Below are positions 1 through 11,660 of a stretch of DNA of 64,000 bases, one piece after another; within the stretch, counting starts at the first letter, position 1; the number at the start of each line of letters is the position of its first letter. The translations under genes and the position numbers were made by a program. The notes beneath the pieces were generated by a model, which did not search any database, was not told the origin of the DNA, and saw nothing but the letters and a program-made list of their open reading frames with translations. The DNA comes from Adenanthera pavonina (taxonomy: Eukaryota > Streptophyta > Magnoliopsida > Fabales > Fabaceae): positions 7,799,501 through 7,863,500 of the forward strand of contig JAIVEN010000024.1 of the NCBI GenBank assembly GCA_026686845.1. The letters run 5' to 3'.

Positions 1-428
1 CCCAAGCTGTGTTATACGGATAACCTCAATCCCTTTTCATGAAATTGAAGAATGGACTTAAGAAGAGCTTTGAGATTAAGTCTTTATCCTCATAACCTTC
101 AAAGGTTATACGCATAAGGTAAAACATTTTCATAAAAATGAGGTAAACACTTAGAAACATCTTTGAACTTGAGACTTTATCCTCATAAGGTAGCTTTTTT
201 CATGAAAACCATTTTGAAATTATGAGCTAATATCATCCAATTAGTCATCTCATTTAATATTGGATGAATTGAAATTCAAAGCTTAACTACCTTCTTTTAC
301 AAATAGTTTCCTAAAAAAATGTGGAATGATTCTTCAATTTTCAGGAAACTCTAACTTTGTTTTCCATTTTACTTGAGTTCCTTTAATATGGGATTTCCAA
401 GCTCATTTGTTTAGAATCATCAAAACCA
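1..428 (-). repeat. 3' LTR of element A, partial
   Basis: This matches 16287-16716 along its length, including the text around the palindromic GGTTAT/ATAACC motifs. It ends in CCA at 428, just before a pyrimidine-rich stretch and the TTTTGATGATGAC motif (438-470). On the minus strand these read as the purine-rich priming region upstream of the 3' LTR. Only the U3 part is present. The rest, probably about 1.2 kb, lies left of the window. Confidence 0.85.
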
Positions 429-737
429 ATTGAACTAACATTCTTCCCCTTTTTTGATGATGACAAAACAACTTAAACGTATTATTAGTACTTGGGTTTT
501 CATAAAGCTCCCCCTCAATATATGCATAGTATAAATGGAGTTAAATAATGTAGTGGATATTATTCATAACAAAGAACATCAAACATGGACAGGATTCACA
601 TAAAGGAATTTATTGTATTATAAGCAATTATTGCACAAAGGAGGAATGACATTCAGTCACAACTAAAGGAAACATACAAGTACAAAAAACAAAGATGAAG
701 AAACCATACAAACACAACAAAACAACAAGTCCAGTTA

Positions 738-2875
738 AGTTTCTTTCTTTGAAGGAGTGGACTTTTTCTGTTTCTTGGATGTCTTCTTTTTCTTCTTCTC
801 TTTTTCCTTCTTCTCTTCTTTTGTTTCATCTTTCTCTTCTTTCTCCCCTTTTTTGTCATCAACAAATAGAGGCATTTGAGTGGCTTCAGCATCTATCTTA
901 TCAATGTCCTGATCAAGATTAGCCTTCTATTCCCTAATTCTTTGAAGTCTTTCATCTAGAGAAAGAGGAAGTATGGAGGATTGAGCTAAAACAGTGGATA
1001 CTAGGATAGGCCAAAGTGGCACATTAGCAGCAGGAGGAGGAACAGAAGGAAACACAAGAATGAAGGGTATATTAGGCATCATAGGTGGAGGTGAGACAGT
1101 AGGCTAGAGTGCAGGAGAGGTATCAATATCAAAAGGAATATTGATGATTTCCTGCACAGCAGCCTCAACAAGATAATTGATGTCGTCAAAGGAAATTGGG
1201 TCAGGTAGAGGTGGGAATAGAGCATTAATCTCTTGTCTGCGGTGATGGAGGTAAATTTGGGGAATGAATTCACCTTCAAGCAAAAGAACTAGGGCTTTTG
1301 TCCAGATCCCTATCAGTTTCCTCCTCAAGTCCATAATCCAAGTTAGGACTTAGATCCTCTAATAAAGCAGGAGACTTAAAGGTGGAAGGAATGGCTTCAA
1401 CATCAAGTGGAGTAGGTCCAAAGTAAGTAGGATGAGGTGGTTGGATTGGTGATGAGGAAGGCTAAGGAACACCGGATGCTATTTGCTCACGCAGAAATTT
1501 TACTTCTTGGGTAAGATTCTCAAGTTTGGTTTCAAATTTTTCTTGCATCTCAGTAATGAGATACCCAAGATTGATCATGTCTTCTCTATGTTCTTTCCTG
1601 GTGGCCATGGCAATTTGGAACAAGTTTTGGTATAAGGTAGGGATGTCAGAAGGTATGGCAGATCAGTGGCTGGGATTTTATCAGGTTTGCTTGGTGTAAG
1701 AGTTAGAGTATGAGGTTCAGGATCCAAGGGTTGATTTGGTTCAAAAGGTGTGGATAGTGAGGAACTGGAATCACCAACTGTAAGACTCTATGTAGCATCT
1801 GTGGATTCAGAACTTGCTCCAGCATCCCTTTTCTTGTCAACCTATCTGCCATTTTCCAGACTCATCCCCATCTTCTATAGAGCTTTCTCATTGAACTCTT
1901 CCGGAAGCAATGCAGGGCCTCTCTCAATATGTAAAATGTTGTGAAACTTCAGGATTTTGGTGATGATATGTCCATATGGAAACTGTGAGTCCTTCCTGTA
2001 GGTTCTTGCCTTCCACATCCTCTGCAAGATGATATCAACCACATTCACTAGTTTTCCCTTTATCAGTAGTAGCATGACTTGGAATTCACCTTTGGAAAGA
2101 TAATTGAAGCCTCCACTCTTATTAAAGAACATACATGAAATAATGTAATGTAGAACCCTGTTCCTAATACTCAAAAAAGTTGGAGCTATTTCCCCCTCAG
2201 AAGGCACATTTTGTCTTTGCCTGAGCAGCCTTAAGACTATTGTGCTCCATTTGTAATTAGCTTCACCTCTAGTGTCTTCATCAACAGTTTCATTTTCAGG
2301 GGGATACTTTGAAATATCAATGTTTACCCTGATTCCTCCAGTAGGCAAGTTCAGAATCTTAGTGAGTAAGTCAGGGTGCAGAGCTATCCATCTTTTCCTC
2401 AGTCTCACTTCAAGCACTTTTGTTTCATTGTTAATTCTCAAGGAATTGTACCATGCACGCACAACTTCCTCATCACAATCTTCCTTCAATTCTATCAACC
2501 CTTTATAGTTTTCTAACAGCCCAGCAGAATCAAACTTATTTACATGAGAAATTCTTACAATCTAACAAAGTGAGGCTTGACTACCTTATGTTTCTTAAAG
2601 TCAACCTCATATCACTCCTTCAAAATTCTTATGCTAATAAGCTCATCTATAATTAAAGCTTGCTCAGACTCAATAGCAGATGAACTTACATGAGTGTCAG
2701 CTTGAGGCTCAAATTCTTGGATTTCCTTTGGTTTGGGTGTTCTAGGCTTCTTTATCAGAATACTCGGCCCAGATTCAGCTTTTCTTTTCCCTTGACTTAG
2801 TGATTTTGAAGCATATTTGGATTTCACGTTATGCTGTGGTCATTCCCCTTAATTTCCACCCTTAGTCTTAGCCAT
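738..2875 (-). pseudogene. env-like / 'putative plant transposon protein' ORF of element A
   Basis: This is the extra ORF of a Sirevirus-like element, located between RNase H and the 3' LTR. An ATG at 2875 opens a basic N-terminus (2612-2827 is Lys/Ser/Pro-rich). The best block, 1875-2498, contains VVRAWYNSL, a basic patch near RLRKRW, and LTKILNLP, the layout of the plant 'putative plant transposon protein' domain. It is clearly homologous to 60648-61370 in element C. The C-terminal end (about 738-890) is Lys/Glu-rich. Early stops lie just after the ATG, and the reading frame changes between 2827 and 2498 and again near the end. The function of this ORF in Sireviruses is not established. Envelope-like is a label from SIRE1, and no signal peptide or convincing fusion segment is visible here. 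Confidence 0.7.
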
Positions 2876-3835
2876 ATCAGTGATTCTAGAAGATTTGGGA
2901 AGGAAAAGAAGGTTTACAGTAGGCTGAAAAGAGGTCTGAATTTAAGAAAATGAATGAGGCTTGGGAGATTTCGGAAAGCTTGAGGAGTATGAATGGAGTT
3001 TTTCAGGATAGGGTTAGGTTTTCAGCACAAGGTTATGCTAAAAATCAGAGAATCCTATATATAGACTCGAGGTTATGCGCATAACATATGGGGATTATGC
3101 AAATAATAAGCTTTAGAAAGTGTATGCATGGGCATGGTTTGCTGGGTTATGCGGATAAGTTCCTTAGGTTATCCACATAACCAAGTTGAGATAGAGGGGA
3201 GAAGAAAAGAATTATTCGGACAAGCACCCCACGTTGTCATGAAAAGGAGTTCACAAAAAACAGAGAAAAAAGGCAAACAACAGATTATCTGGATAACCTT
3301 GCCACCTTATGCGAATAACATTCTTACTTTGAGAACTTCTTCTCTGGATATAACGTTATGCAGATAAGGTAGGCAAGTTATCTTGAAATCAAATTACACA
3401 ATGCACACACAAAGAAGCAAACAAAGCAGGTTGCGCGCAAAAGGTGAAGACCTTATCCAAATATTGAGTTCCATAGAGACTAGAAGTTCACAAAAGTTCT
3501 CATTTTCATGAAAATCCTTATATCTTATCTGACTAATCTCACATACAGAGACTATGGACACAAGAAAATCAACTCATTTTCACCATAAGGCTATGGGGTT
3601 ATGTGAATAACCATATTTGAAAAGCTCATAAACACTTACAGATAGCTGTGTTATCCCCAGAAGCCTTTTCTTTTCACCATAACTTCATTTCAATGTGCAA
3701 GATACTTCATTTTATCAGATTTTTATTATTTCAAATCAATAAGTATCTGCAAAACAAAGTTCTAGATACTCTGATGCTTAAGTTAGTATTATTATCAATA
3801 TGAATTATAAGCTTAAAAAAGATTTTAGAAAATAT
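2876..3835 (-). other. pol to env-like spacer with palindromic motifs (element A)
   Basis: This is about 0.95 kb without coding content. It carries several copies of the palindromic theme GGTTAT-N4-ATAACC that also fills the LTRs of element A, near 3068, 3145-3181, 3285-3320 and 3353. The motifs are imperfect and scattered. Element C has an analogous spacer at 61641-62637 with a different palindrome. Confidence 0.6.
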
Positions 3836-4400
3836 TTATAACTCATTGGGATTTACCATTCCTAATTCTCTTTTGATTTTACCATATCTATCTTCTGCAA
3901 GTGGCTTTGTTAAAATGTCTACAAGCTGTTCTTTAGTAGGGACAAACTCCAACTTGACATCTCCTCTCAAAACATGATCTTTTATGAAGTGGTATCTTAC
4001 TTCAATGTGTTTTGTCCTTGAATGCATAGCAGGATTTTTTGAGATGTTGATGGCACTTTGATTATCACATCTTATTGGGTTTCATTCATTTCAATCTCAA
4101 GGTCTTCAAGTTATTGCTTTATCCAAAGGACTTGTGCACAGCAACTACTTGCTGCAACATACTCAGCTTCTGCTGTGGAGAAAGCTGCTTTTTGCTTAAC
4201 CATGACATTAGAGAGCCTCCTAAGAATTGACAAGTTCCACTTGTGCTCTTTTTATCAGTTTTGGATCCAGCAAAATCAGCATCTGTGTAACTTATAAGCT
4301 CTTCTCCATTATTTTTGGATACCAAAGTCCCATTTGTGATGTTCCCAGTAAGTATATGAAAATCCTTTTCACAGCTGTTGCATGGGACTCTTTGGGACAT
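3836..4400 (-). pseudogene. Ty1/copia RNase H domain (element A)
   Basis: This is the C-terminal end of the copia polyprotein, the RNase H that degrades the RNA strand during reverse transcription. The 4119-4400 frame has a YTDADFAGS block followed by KKSTSGTCQFLG and SWLSKKQ, the classic copia RNase H start. The 3836-4027 frame has HIEVRYHFIKDHV, then LVDILTKPL, ending at a stop at 3836. The two pieces are in different frames with a frameshift and stop between 4028 and 4119. Not functional. Confidence 0.88.
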
Positions 4401-5304
4401 GATTGGAACCTAGTATACATGCAGACACTAAACATGATGCCAGACCTGCTTGTAGTCAAATATAGTAAGGAACCAATCATTCTCCTATATTGAGTTGTAT
4501 CAAAGAATTTTCCTTCTTCATCCATGTCAAGCTTAGTTGTAGAGGCCATAGTAGTTCCCATAGGTTTAGCATGTTCCATTCCAAACTTCTTCAGTAGCTC
4601 CTTGAGATATTTCGATTAATTGAGGAGGATGTCATCATCACATTGTTTGATTTGCAATCCAAGGAAGAAGTTCAGCTCACCCATCATTGACATTTCAAAT
4701 TCACTCTGCATTAACTTAGAAAAGTTTTTGCTCAAAAACTCATTAGTAGCACTAATTATAATGTCATCAACATAAATTTGTACAATAAGCAAATCTTTAT
4801 TTTCTCTTTTAGTAAACAAGGTTGTATCAACTTTTCCCCTGTTAAAACCTTTTTCAATCAGAAAATGACTCAGTCTCTCATACCATGCTCTAGGAGCCTG
4901 TTTTAAGCCATATAGAGCTTTCTTCAGTTTATATACATGATTTGGCTTAGTTGAGTCTTCAAAACCTAGAGGTTGATCAACATAAACCTCTTCCATGATA
5001 TACCCATTCAAAATAGCACTTTTCACATCCATTTGATATAGTACAATATCTTTTATGCAAGCATAGGCTAAGAGAATCCTTATTGTTCCAATCTTGCAAT
5101 TAGAACAAAAATTTCCTCATAATCAATGCCTTCTTCCTGATTATATGCTTTAGCCATAAGTCTAGCTTTATTCCTTACTATTGTTCCTGATTCATCAAGT
5201 TTGTTCTTAAAAACCTGTTTAGTTCCAATAATTGGATGGTTCTTAGGCTTAGGCACTAAATCCCAAAGCTTACTTCTTTCAAACTGATTAAGTTCTTCTT
5301 TCAA
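4401..5304 (-). pseudogene. Ty1/copia reverse transcriptase domain (element A)
   Basis: These are reverse transcriptase remnants. 5080-5304 holds the start of the domain (KNKLDESGTIVRNKARLMAK). 4616-5032 holds MDVKSAILNG, LKKALYGLKQAPRAWYERL and the catalytic YVDDIIIS box with both aspartates present. 4292-4579 holds the thumb and connection region up to GSLLYLTTSRSGIMFSV. Several frameshifts separate the blocks, so no continuous enzyme can be made. The motif order and spacing are ordinary for copia RT. Confidence 0.9.
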
Positions 5305-5335
5305 ACTGATTAAGTTCTTCTTGCATAACTAAAGT

Positions 5336-6360
5336 CTAGTATTCATCAATTAAAGCCTCTTCAGTACATTTAGGTTCAATTTGAGAAATAAATGCACAGT
5401 TATTCACTTGATCCCTAAGTTGTCTTCTGGTTTTAACTTTCTCTTGAACATCCCCAATAACTTGATTAACTGGATGATTCCTTTGATATCTCCAAGCTCT
5501 AGGGAGTTCTTGAGATACTTCTTCATTGATTTCACATCCATTATCTTTCTCCTGAATATCTTCCTCTACATTAGCAGATTCAAATACTTTAGGAGGTTCA
5601 GTTTTATTTTCTTCAGACACATTCAAATTCTTGAAACTGGAAATTAGATCATCCTCATCTTTAACATGCTTAGACAAAGTTTCATTTTCAAGAAAGACCA
5701 CATGCATAGATTCTTCTATAGTTCCAGACCTTTTATTGAGCACTCTATATGCTTTACTCCTATTTGAGTAGCCAAGAAATATACCTTCATCTAATTTGGT
5801 ATTAAACTTACCTAGATTGTCTTTGTTATTGTTGTGGACATAGCAAGTGCATTCAAAGACATGAAGATGAGAGCGGTTGGGCTTCTTTCCCTTGTACAGT
5901 TCATATGGAGTCTTGCCTAGTATGGGTCTGATGTATACTCTATTCATCAAGTAGCATGTTGTGCTTACTGCATCAGCCCAGAATTGCTTAGGCAATCCTT
6001 TTTCATTCAACATTGCATGAGTCATCTCCTCCAATACTCTATTCTTTCTCTCTATAACTCCATTCTGTTAAGGTGTTCATAGGGCTGAGAAGTTGTGCTC
6101 CACTCCATTTTCATCACAGTAGTTAGTGAATTTGGCATTTTCAAATTCTCCACCATGATCTGTTCTAATATATATAATAGAGCAACCTTTCTCATTTTGG
6201 ATTTTCTTGGCTAAGATTAGAAAAGCATCATATGTTTCATCTTTAGAGGAAGAAATAAAGTCCAGGTAAACCTAGAATAATCATCTACTATAACAAGAAC
6301 ATACAAATTTCCACCAATACTCTTAGTACGATTAGGACCTATCAAATCCATGTGAAGTAA
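5336..6360 (-). pseudogene. Ty1/copia integrase core and linker (element A)
   Basis: 5336-6034 reads on the minus strand as the C-terminal half of copia integrase: LPKQFWADAVSTTCYLMNRV, then TPYELYKGKKPNRSHLHVFEC and LDEGIFLGYSNRSKAYRVLNKRS. An acidic linker to RT follows. The upstream catalytic part (about 6035-6360) is recognisable only in broken frames. The intact integrase would insert element cDNA and make 5-bp TSDs. This copy is disrupted. Confidence 0.85.
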
Positions 6361-6975
6361 TTACAGTGATCTAGTTGTAGAGACAATGTTCTTGGTTTTA
6401 AATGAAGCCTTTGTTTGTTTTCCTTTAAGGAAAGCATCACATTCTCTATCCTTTTCACACTTAATGATGGGTAATCCAAGAACATGTTCATTTTTAATGA
6501 GTTTGTTTAATTGATACATTCTAACATGTGCATGTCTCCTATACCACATCTAACTATCATCATTTTCACTTATTAAGCATATTGAATCTAGAGCAGGTAA
6601 TTCATCTAAATCAATAGTCTAATGGTTACCGTCTCTTTCTACCTTAAGAATAACTTTGCAGTCACTCTTTCTGATGACTAGGTAGTAGTTGGAATCAAAC
6701 AGAAGCCAATTGCCTCTATCACAGGCTTGACTCGCACTCAATAAGTTGTGGTTGAGTCCTATCAGGAACAGGACTTCTTCAATTGATGTTTCTGGGTTTC
6801 TTCCAACAATTCCAATCTTAACTATCTTGTCAAACTGGTCACCACCAAAAGTAACCTTTCCTCCTTTCTTATCTCTCAACACAATGAGTTTTTCTTTATC
6901 TCCAGTCAAATGTCTTGAACAAGCACTATCCATGTACCATTTGTTGCTTTTCTTGGCCTTGAGACACACCTGCAA
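6361..6975 (-). pseudogene. Ty1/copia protease and GAG-pre-integrase region (element A)
   Basis: 6619-6975 has the aspartic protease signature WYMDSACSRHLTG. The usual D-S-G active-site triad reads D-S-A, a likely inactivating change. Downstream, 6361-6549 is the integrase zinc-binding region (H..H..C..C). It is eroded: the leading WHRR-type motif reads WYRR, and a later cysteine position reads Phe after CDA. Frame breaks separate the two parts. Confidence 0.8.
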
Positions 6976-6983
6976 AACAAATT

Positions 6984-7739
6984 TCAGTTCTTTCTTTTAG
7001 GTACCCAAATTTGCTTGGGTCCTTTCTTGTTGGTAGAGGAATCCTTAGGAACCCATTTCATCCCATTTCCATTTCCTTCCTTCCTGTATATACAGGTGGA
7101 GGACATATGACCCTTCTTGTTATAAAAGTAGCAACTGGAGAAAGGGCTAAAGGAAAGAGATACATGTCTGATATAATGACTATAATATCTGTCCTTTTGA
7201 TTTCTAGGAGCTGAGAATGACTCTATGCTCTGAGTTGGTTTAATGTTATTAGCATGCACAAAGTTTCTCAAGTCAAGATTTTGTTTCTTGTTTTTCAGTT
7301 TCTCCTTGACCGCACATGGGTCATATCCTAAACCAGTTTTGTTCTAACTTACAATTTGGTTTCCCAGTAATACTTTTAGCATGTCCTCACCTCTAGTAAG
7401 TTTAGTTAAAGTCTTGTGGAGATAACTATTCTTATCTCTCAACTCAATGCATGAGACAAACAAAAGTAGTGGAAGAAGAAGAAAACTGTGAAGCAGTGCA
7501 AGATGTATGAGACTCACTTTCAAGCTTGTGTATTTTCCTTTTAGCTTGACTCAATTGTTTAGATACTTTGAGAAATTCAGCCATCAGTTCATTGAATGCA
7601 TCATGTAGTTCATTGTAAGAAGGTCTAGAGTCATTTACCTCAGAATCATTATCATTGTCACTGTCTCGATTGTGATTCTTCTCCTCCTCTATAATTTCTT
7701 GAGCCATCAGGCATAGATTAGCAATTTCTATTAGCTTAG
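6984..7739 (-). pseudogene. C-terminal gag fragment with zinc knuckle (element A)
   Basis: 6984-7271 encodes a CCHC-like knuckle (CYFYNKKGHMSSTC) and two tryptophan motifs (KWVPK, IWVPK) that normally precede the protease. 7444-7739 encodes a typical copia gag region (ANLCLMA, then an acidic stretch and a coiled-coil-like segment). The first cysteine pair of the knuckle is C-X2-Y rather than C-X2-C. At 7739 the open frame runs straight into LTR sequence. The gag N-terminus, leader and primer-binding site are therefore absent. Confidence 0.8.
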
Positions 7740-8703
7740 CTGGTTTCCCAAGAGAGGGGGTGAATTGGGAAGCTTGAAATTTTTCTGCAAAGACGAAATA
7801 CAATAATGATACTAAAAAGGTAACTGAAAACAGAGTATAAGGAATAAAGAGCAAAGGGAAGAGAACTCAGTAGTTTATCCTAGTTCAGTCCATTCCACTT
7901 GACCTACATCCAGTCCCTAAGCCACCACTTGGGATTTTTCCACTATCTCTTGCAAGATTTGAATGGGTTCTTACAATGACCGCAGTACAACACCAGCCCA
8001 AACTTCAGACTGAAACAAGTTCTCTCACTCTTCTCACTCAAGAGTAAGACTACCTCCCTTAGTGTAATCTCACACTAAGTACTCTCTACAAGTGTGCAGA
8101 TGTTTTGCATAATGAAAACTCTCTCAAAAGAATAGATATGAAAGTTGAGATACAATGAATGAGCAAAACAGAGGGTAGGTGAGCTTTGAATGAATCAATA
8201 AATGAATCAGCAGAGTTTTGGCGTGTATAATGTTTTTCTCATTACCCAATAACTTAAATGAGGTCCTATTTATAGTCTTGGGACAGAACTATCCGTTGAA
8301 AACAAATATTAGCCATTACTCTCAATAAATAGCCGTTCACCTACCGCATTAAATGCATCTGACAGAGATTATATGGATAATCTCCTCAGGTTATGCGAAT
8401 AAAGGGTGACTATTTGCCTTTGTTTTCAACGTAGAGCTTTTTGTTATACGGATAACTTAGCTATGTTATGCGGATAATGTACTACCCAGAATGACTAAGT
8501 TTTAGCTCATAATCATTTTCCTAAAAACCCACTTAATTATTAGAATAATGTTAAGTTTTTCTGAAACTGAGTTTTTGTGAAACTTAGGTTTTCAAGATAA
8601 CCTCTCAAGGTTATATGGACAACCTATATACCTTAGGGAAGTTCAAGTATTCTAAAATATAGGTTATGCAGATAACCTCCCTTGGTTATGCGGATAACCT
8701 GTT
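7739..8703 (-). repeat. 5' LTR of element A, U5-side portion
   Basis: It starts TATTAGCTTAGCTGG, which aligns with the TGTTAGGTCTGCTGG terminus of the LTRs at 57567 and 62986 (TG changed to TA). It contains the conserved CCCAAG...TTGGG box (7757-7779), a TATA box on the minus strand (8266-8275, CTATAAATAG) and many GGTTAT/ATAACC palindromes from 8370 on. It is interrupted after 8703 by element B and resumes at 16041. Confidence 0.8.
8699..8703. repeat. Target-site duplication (left) of element B: CTGTT
   Basis: CTGTT at 8699-8703 precedes the TGTTAGG terminus at 8704. The same five bases occur at 16036-16040, right after ...CCTTACA, where the LTR of element A resumes. The flanking bases differ, so the duplication is exactly 5 bp, as expected for a Ty1/copia integrase. 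Confidence 0.8.
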
Positions 8704-10668
8704 TGTTAGGTTGACTGGTCACCCAAGAGGGGGGTGAATTGGGTGATGCAAGATTTTCGCTCTTTTGGATCACAACCCAATTTCACTAAGAGTGCAGCAA
8801 AACAGGGATAAACAGAGGTGGTTGTGTGCAGCAGCTGAGTAGAGAAGATAAAGAATAATACACAATGATTTATACTGGTTCAGCCTAACCACTTGGCCTA
8901 CATCCAGTCCCCAAGCCACCACTTGAGATTCTCCACTATATCTCACAGGTTTGATCCGGGCACCTGTGAAGCCTCAGTACATTCCCACAAGTTTCAGTAG
9001 GCACTTGTGAAGCCACTCTCCTCACACCCTTACAAGATGTGTAAATCCCTTAGTGTTTCCCCACACTAAGATTCTACCCAGAATATATAGAAAGAAATAT
9101 TTACAGAATGAAAACTCTCTTGAGGAGTAGATAATACATTGAAAGTTCACTCTATTGAGGTGGGTTTTTCAAACAATGCTGAGATAAAAGGATTTTACAA
9201 GTTGTGGCAGCATTTTCGCATAAACTCTCTTAAGATTGTTACCCATAAGTTCAAATGATGTTATATTTATAGTTTTGTAGTGTAATTAGACGTTAGATAC
9301 AAGATCTAGCCGTTAGAGATGTTACCCAACGGTTTACTCTGCAAAACTAGCCGTTACCAACTTTATTTAATGTTGCTGACATACTGAAATTCGAATTTTG
9401 GATGTTAACAGACGAATTTCGAAGGAACCGAAGGTTAAAGCTTTTAACGTTGAAATAGCGAAGTTCGTCTGTTCATAAAGTGAAATTCGAATTTTGAAAC
9501 TTAGAAAACATTTCCACGTTGTGACATACGAATTTTCAAGAAGAAAGTTTTTTTGTTAAGTGTGAACAGTGTTTTCAATTTGCTACAGTGCCCTCGAAAT
9601 TCGAATTTTGGATGCCCAAAATTCGTCTGTCCACTGAACGTTTAAAGAGGCACAGTAGTTCACTTTCTTCGAAATTCGAATTTTGAAAGGGTGAAGTTCG
9701 TCTGTCAGAGAGCAGTTTTGAAACTTAAATTATTCTTGATCTCAGATGAACTTTAACATTGTTCCAAAAGTGTTTTCTTGTTTCTGGAATTGTGGAATTC
9801 GAATTTTGAAAGTGGAAAGTTGTTTGTTGGTTGTTTCAGAAGTATTTCCATGTTTCTGCAATCGCGAAATTCGAATTTTCAAAGTGGAAATTTGTCTGTT
9901 GGACCTGAAGTTCGAATTTTACAAGTTAAAATTTGTCTATCAGTGGCAAGCTCAATTCTGCACGAAGGTTCTCTTCGAAATTCGAATTTCGGAGGCCCGA
10001 AATTCGTCTGTCGCAACGGAACCTACGTAACTTCGAATTTTGCACTGTAGACAATTTTACAGAAGCTATAACTCTCTCATTTTAACTCCAAATTAAGCAA
10101 ATGACCTATGGTTGGAAAGCTCTGAATGTATACTTTCAAATGAAAGAATTTTTACTTCAAAAACAAACGTGTTTTGTGAGATATGATCGAAATAGTGATA
10201 AGAGATCAAAACTGAAAATTCATATCTCACTACTCAACTTTAAATAACCATAGCTTTTTCATATGATCTTTATTTTGAGTGAAATAACCTTCTTTGAAAA
10301 GCTTATTAAGTCTAGTTTCATATGAAATAATTTTTACATCAAAGCCATATGTATTTTGAGAGATATATCAAAAATACTGATCAAAGGTCAAACTCTAAAT
10401 TTTTGAAAACCAGATTTCACTAACTGTGCTTGACTCGAAATTCGAATTTCAACACCTGAAATTCGTCTGTCAGAGGTAAGATCTCTGGAACTTCAAGTTT
10501 CAGTCAGCAAAGTTTGTATTTTCACAAAGTATATGAAGTTTAACTTCTCAAAATTCGTCTGTCATCAGAGTTTTTCAAATCTAATTTATGCTAACATCAT
10601 ATTTACTTAATCTAACTCATTTAAAGCATATGGTAACAAGATTAAGTGATTTTCAAAGATTAATCCCA
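8704..10668 (-). repeat. 3' LTR of element B (shared part)
   Basis: Nearly identical to 13628-15593. It begins TGTTAGGTTGACTGG, has the conserved CCCAAG...TTGGG box, a TATA box on the minus strand (9263-9272) and a perfect MSA motif (9307-9317). About ten copies of a GAAATTCGAATTT / AATTCGTCTGT paired motif lie between 9387 and 10560. The match to the other LTR stops abruptly after TTAATCCCA at 10668. Confidence 0.9.
9263..9317 (-). promoter_or_regulatory. LTR promoter of element B (3' copy): TATA box plus MSA motif
   Basis: Minus-strand CTATAAATAT lies at 9263-9272. TCTAACGGCTA at 9307-9317 matches the consensus YCYAACGGYYA of the plant mitosis-specific activator element bound by MYB3R factors. 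A second near-match, CCCAACGGTTT, lies at 9325-9335 on the plus strand. The same arrangement recurs in the other LTRs of this family. Confidence 0.55.
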
Positions 10669-11660
10669 ATTGTTACCAATCATTCTCAAAATTGATACCA
10701 ATGGATAGTGATATTCAAACTAATATCAGTTGTTGCTTGAAAAGTATTATGATACCAAATGTTATGATGCTTCTTGTTAAGATGATCATGATATTCAAGC
10801 ATCACAAGAGGTATCTCAGTGTTATAGAGTTGTTGCCTTCTTCCTTTAGGATCAAGGAGAGATGTTGAGGCATCATTTTCTCCTTTTAGCAAGTTAAGAT
10901 CAAGCAACAGAACTCTTTAGAATAAAATGAGGTGAGCTAAAGCATAAACAACTTAATTTCAGAAAATGCTCCCCCTCAATCTATGCATTTTATAAAGATA
11001 AAACCAAGAAAGCATAATGCATCAAAGGAGCATGTTTATTCAATCAATACATGATGTAGGCATTATGATTCAAGTTTTTCTTTTAAAATCAAAAAGATCC
11101 TTTTAAAAGCCTTTACACACAAATTTATAGGCTCCCCCTAAGCATGAGCATTTATTCAAATATGTATGCTTTTCAAATCATGGCTTAAATCAAAATCAGT
11201 ATACAAGGGGAATTTTTGAAAAGCACAAAAAAAAATGGACTTATGCAAATATTGAACTTCACAGTAAGCATCATCATATTTAAATAATTTCATCATTTGA
11301 ACAAGGACTATACTTTATTTCAATAACCTCAAATAATAGCACCAACCAAGCATGTATATGAAAATTTGTTGAACACTTACAAACCAGCTTAGTTAATAGC
11401 TAATTTCTTCCCTTTTTAGTATGATTCCAATTGAGTGCATCAGATACTTCATCTTTGTGAGGTTTTCACCATTTAGCTCAAGGAGTATCTGCAAGAACAA
11501 AGAAAATATCTTTTTCTTTCTTTGGTACCCTTTCTGACTTGGGTCCACTAAAGGTCAGTTTGAACATTTTTCAAGTATAAATGGGACCAGAGTTCAATCT
11601 TACCCAATTATATATATAATGCAATAATTGAAAGGGGTAAGGATTAGAGGTTACCAAAAA
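10669..11660 (-). other. Element B region between 3' LTR and gag, no coding content
   Basis: About 1 kb without a recognisable gene. It holds GCTCCCCCTCAAT-type motifs (near 10970 and 11129) that in elements A and C lie about 80 bp inside the 3' LTR. It also has a pyrimidine-rich stretch near 10876, and near 11515-11550 a decayed remnant of the VPK motif that sits between gag and protease in related elements. Pol is missing entirely. Confidence 0.6.

Noticed and set aside
9746..10050. Two overlapping plus-strand ORFs of 90-94 codons in the LTR of B, repeated at 14671-14975
   Set aside because: They exist because the LTR repeat motif happens to be open in these frames. They are antisense to the element, duplicated only because the LTR is, and have no protein-like composition.
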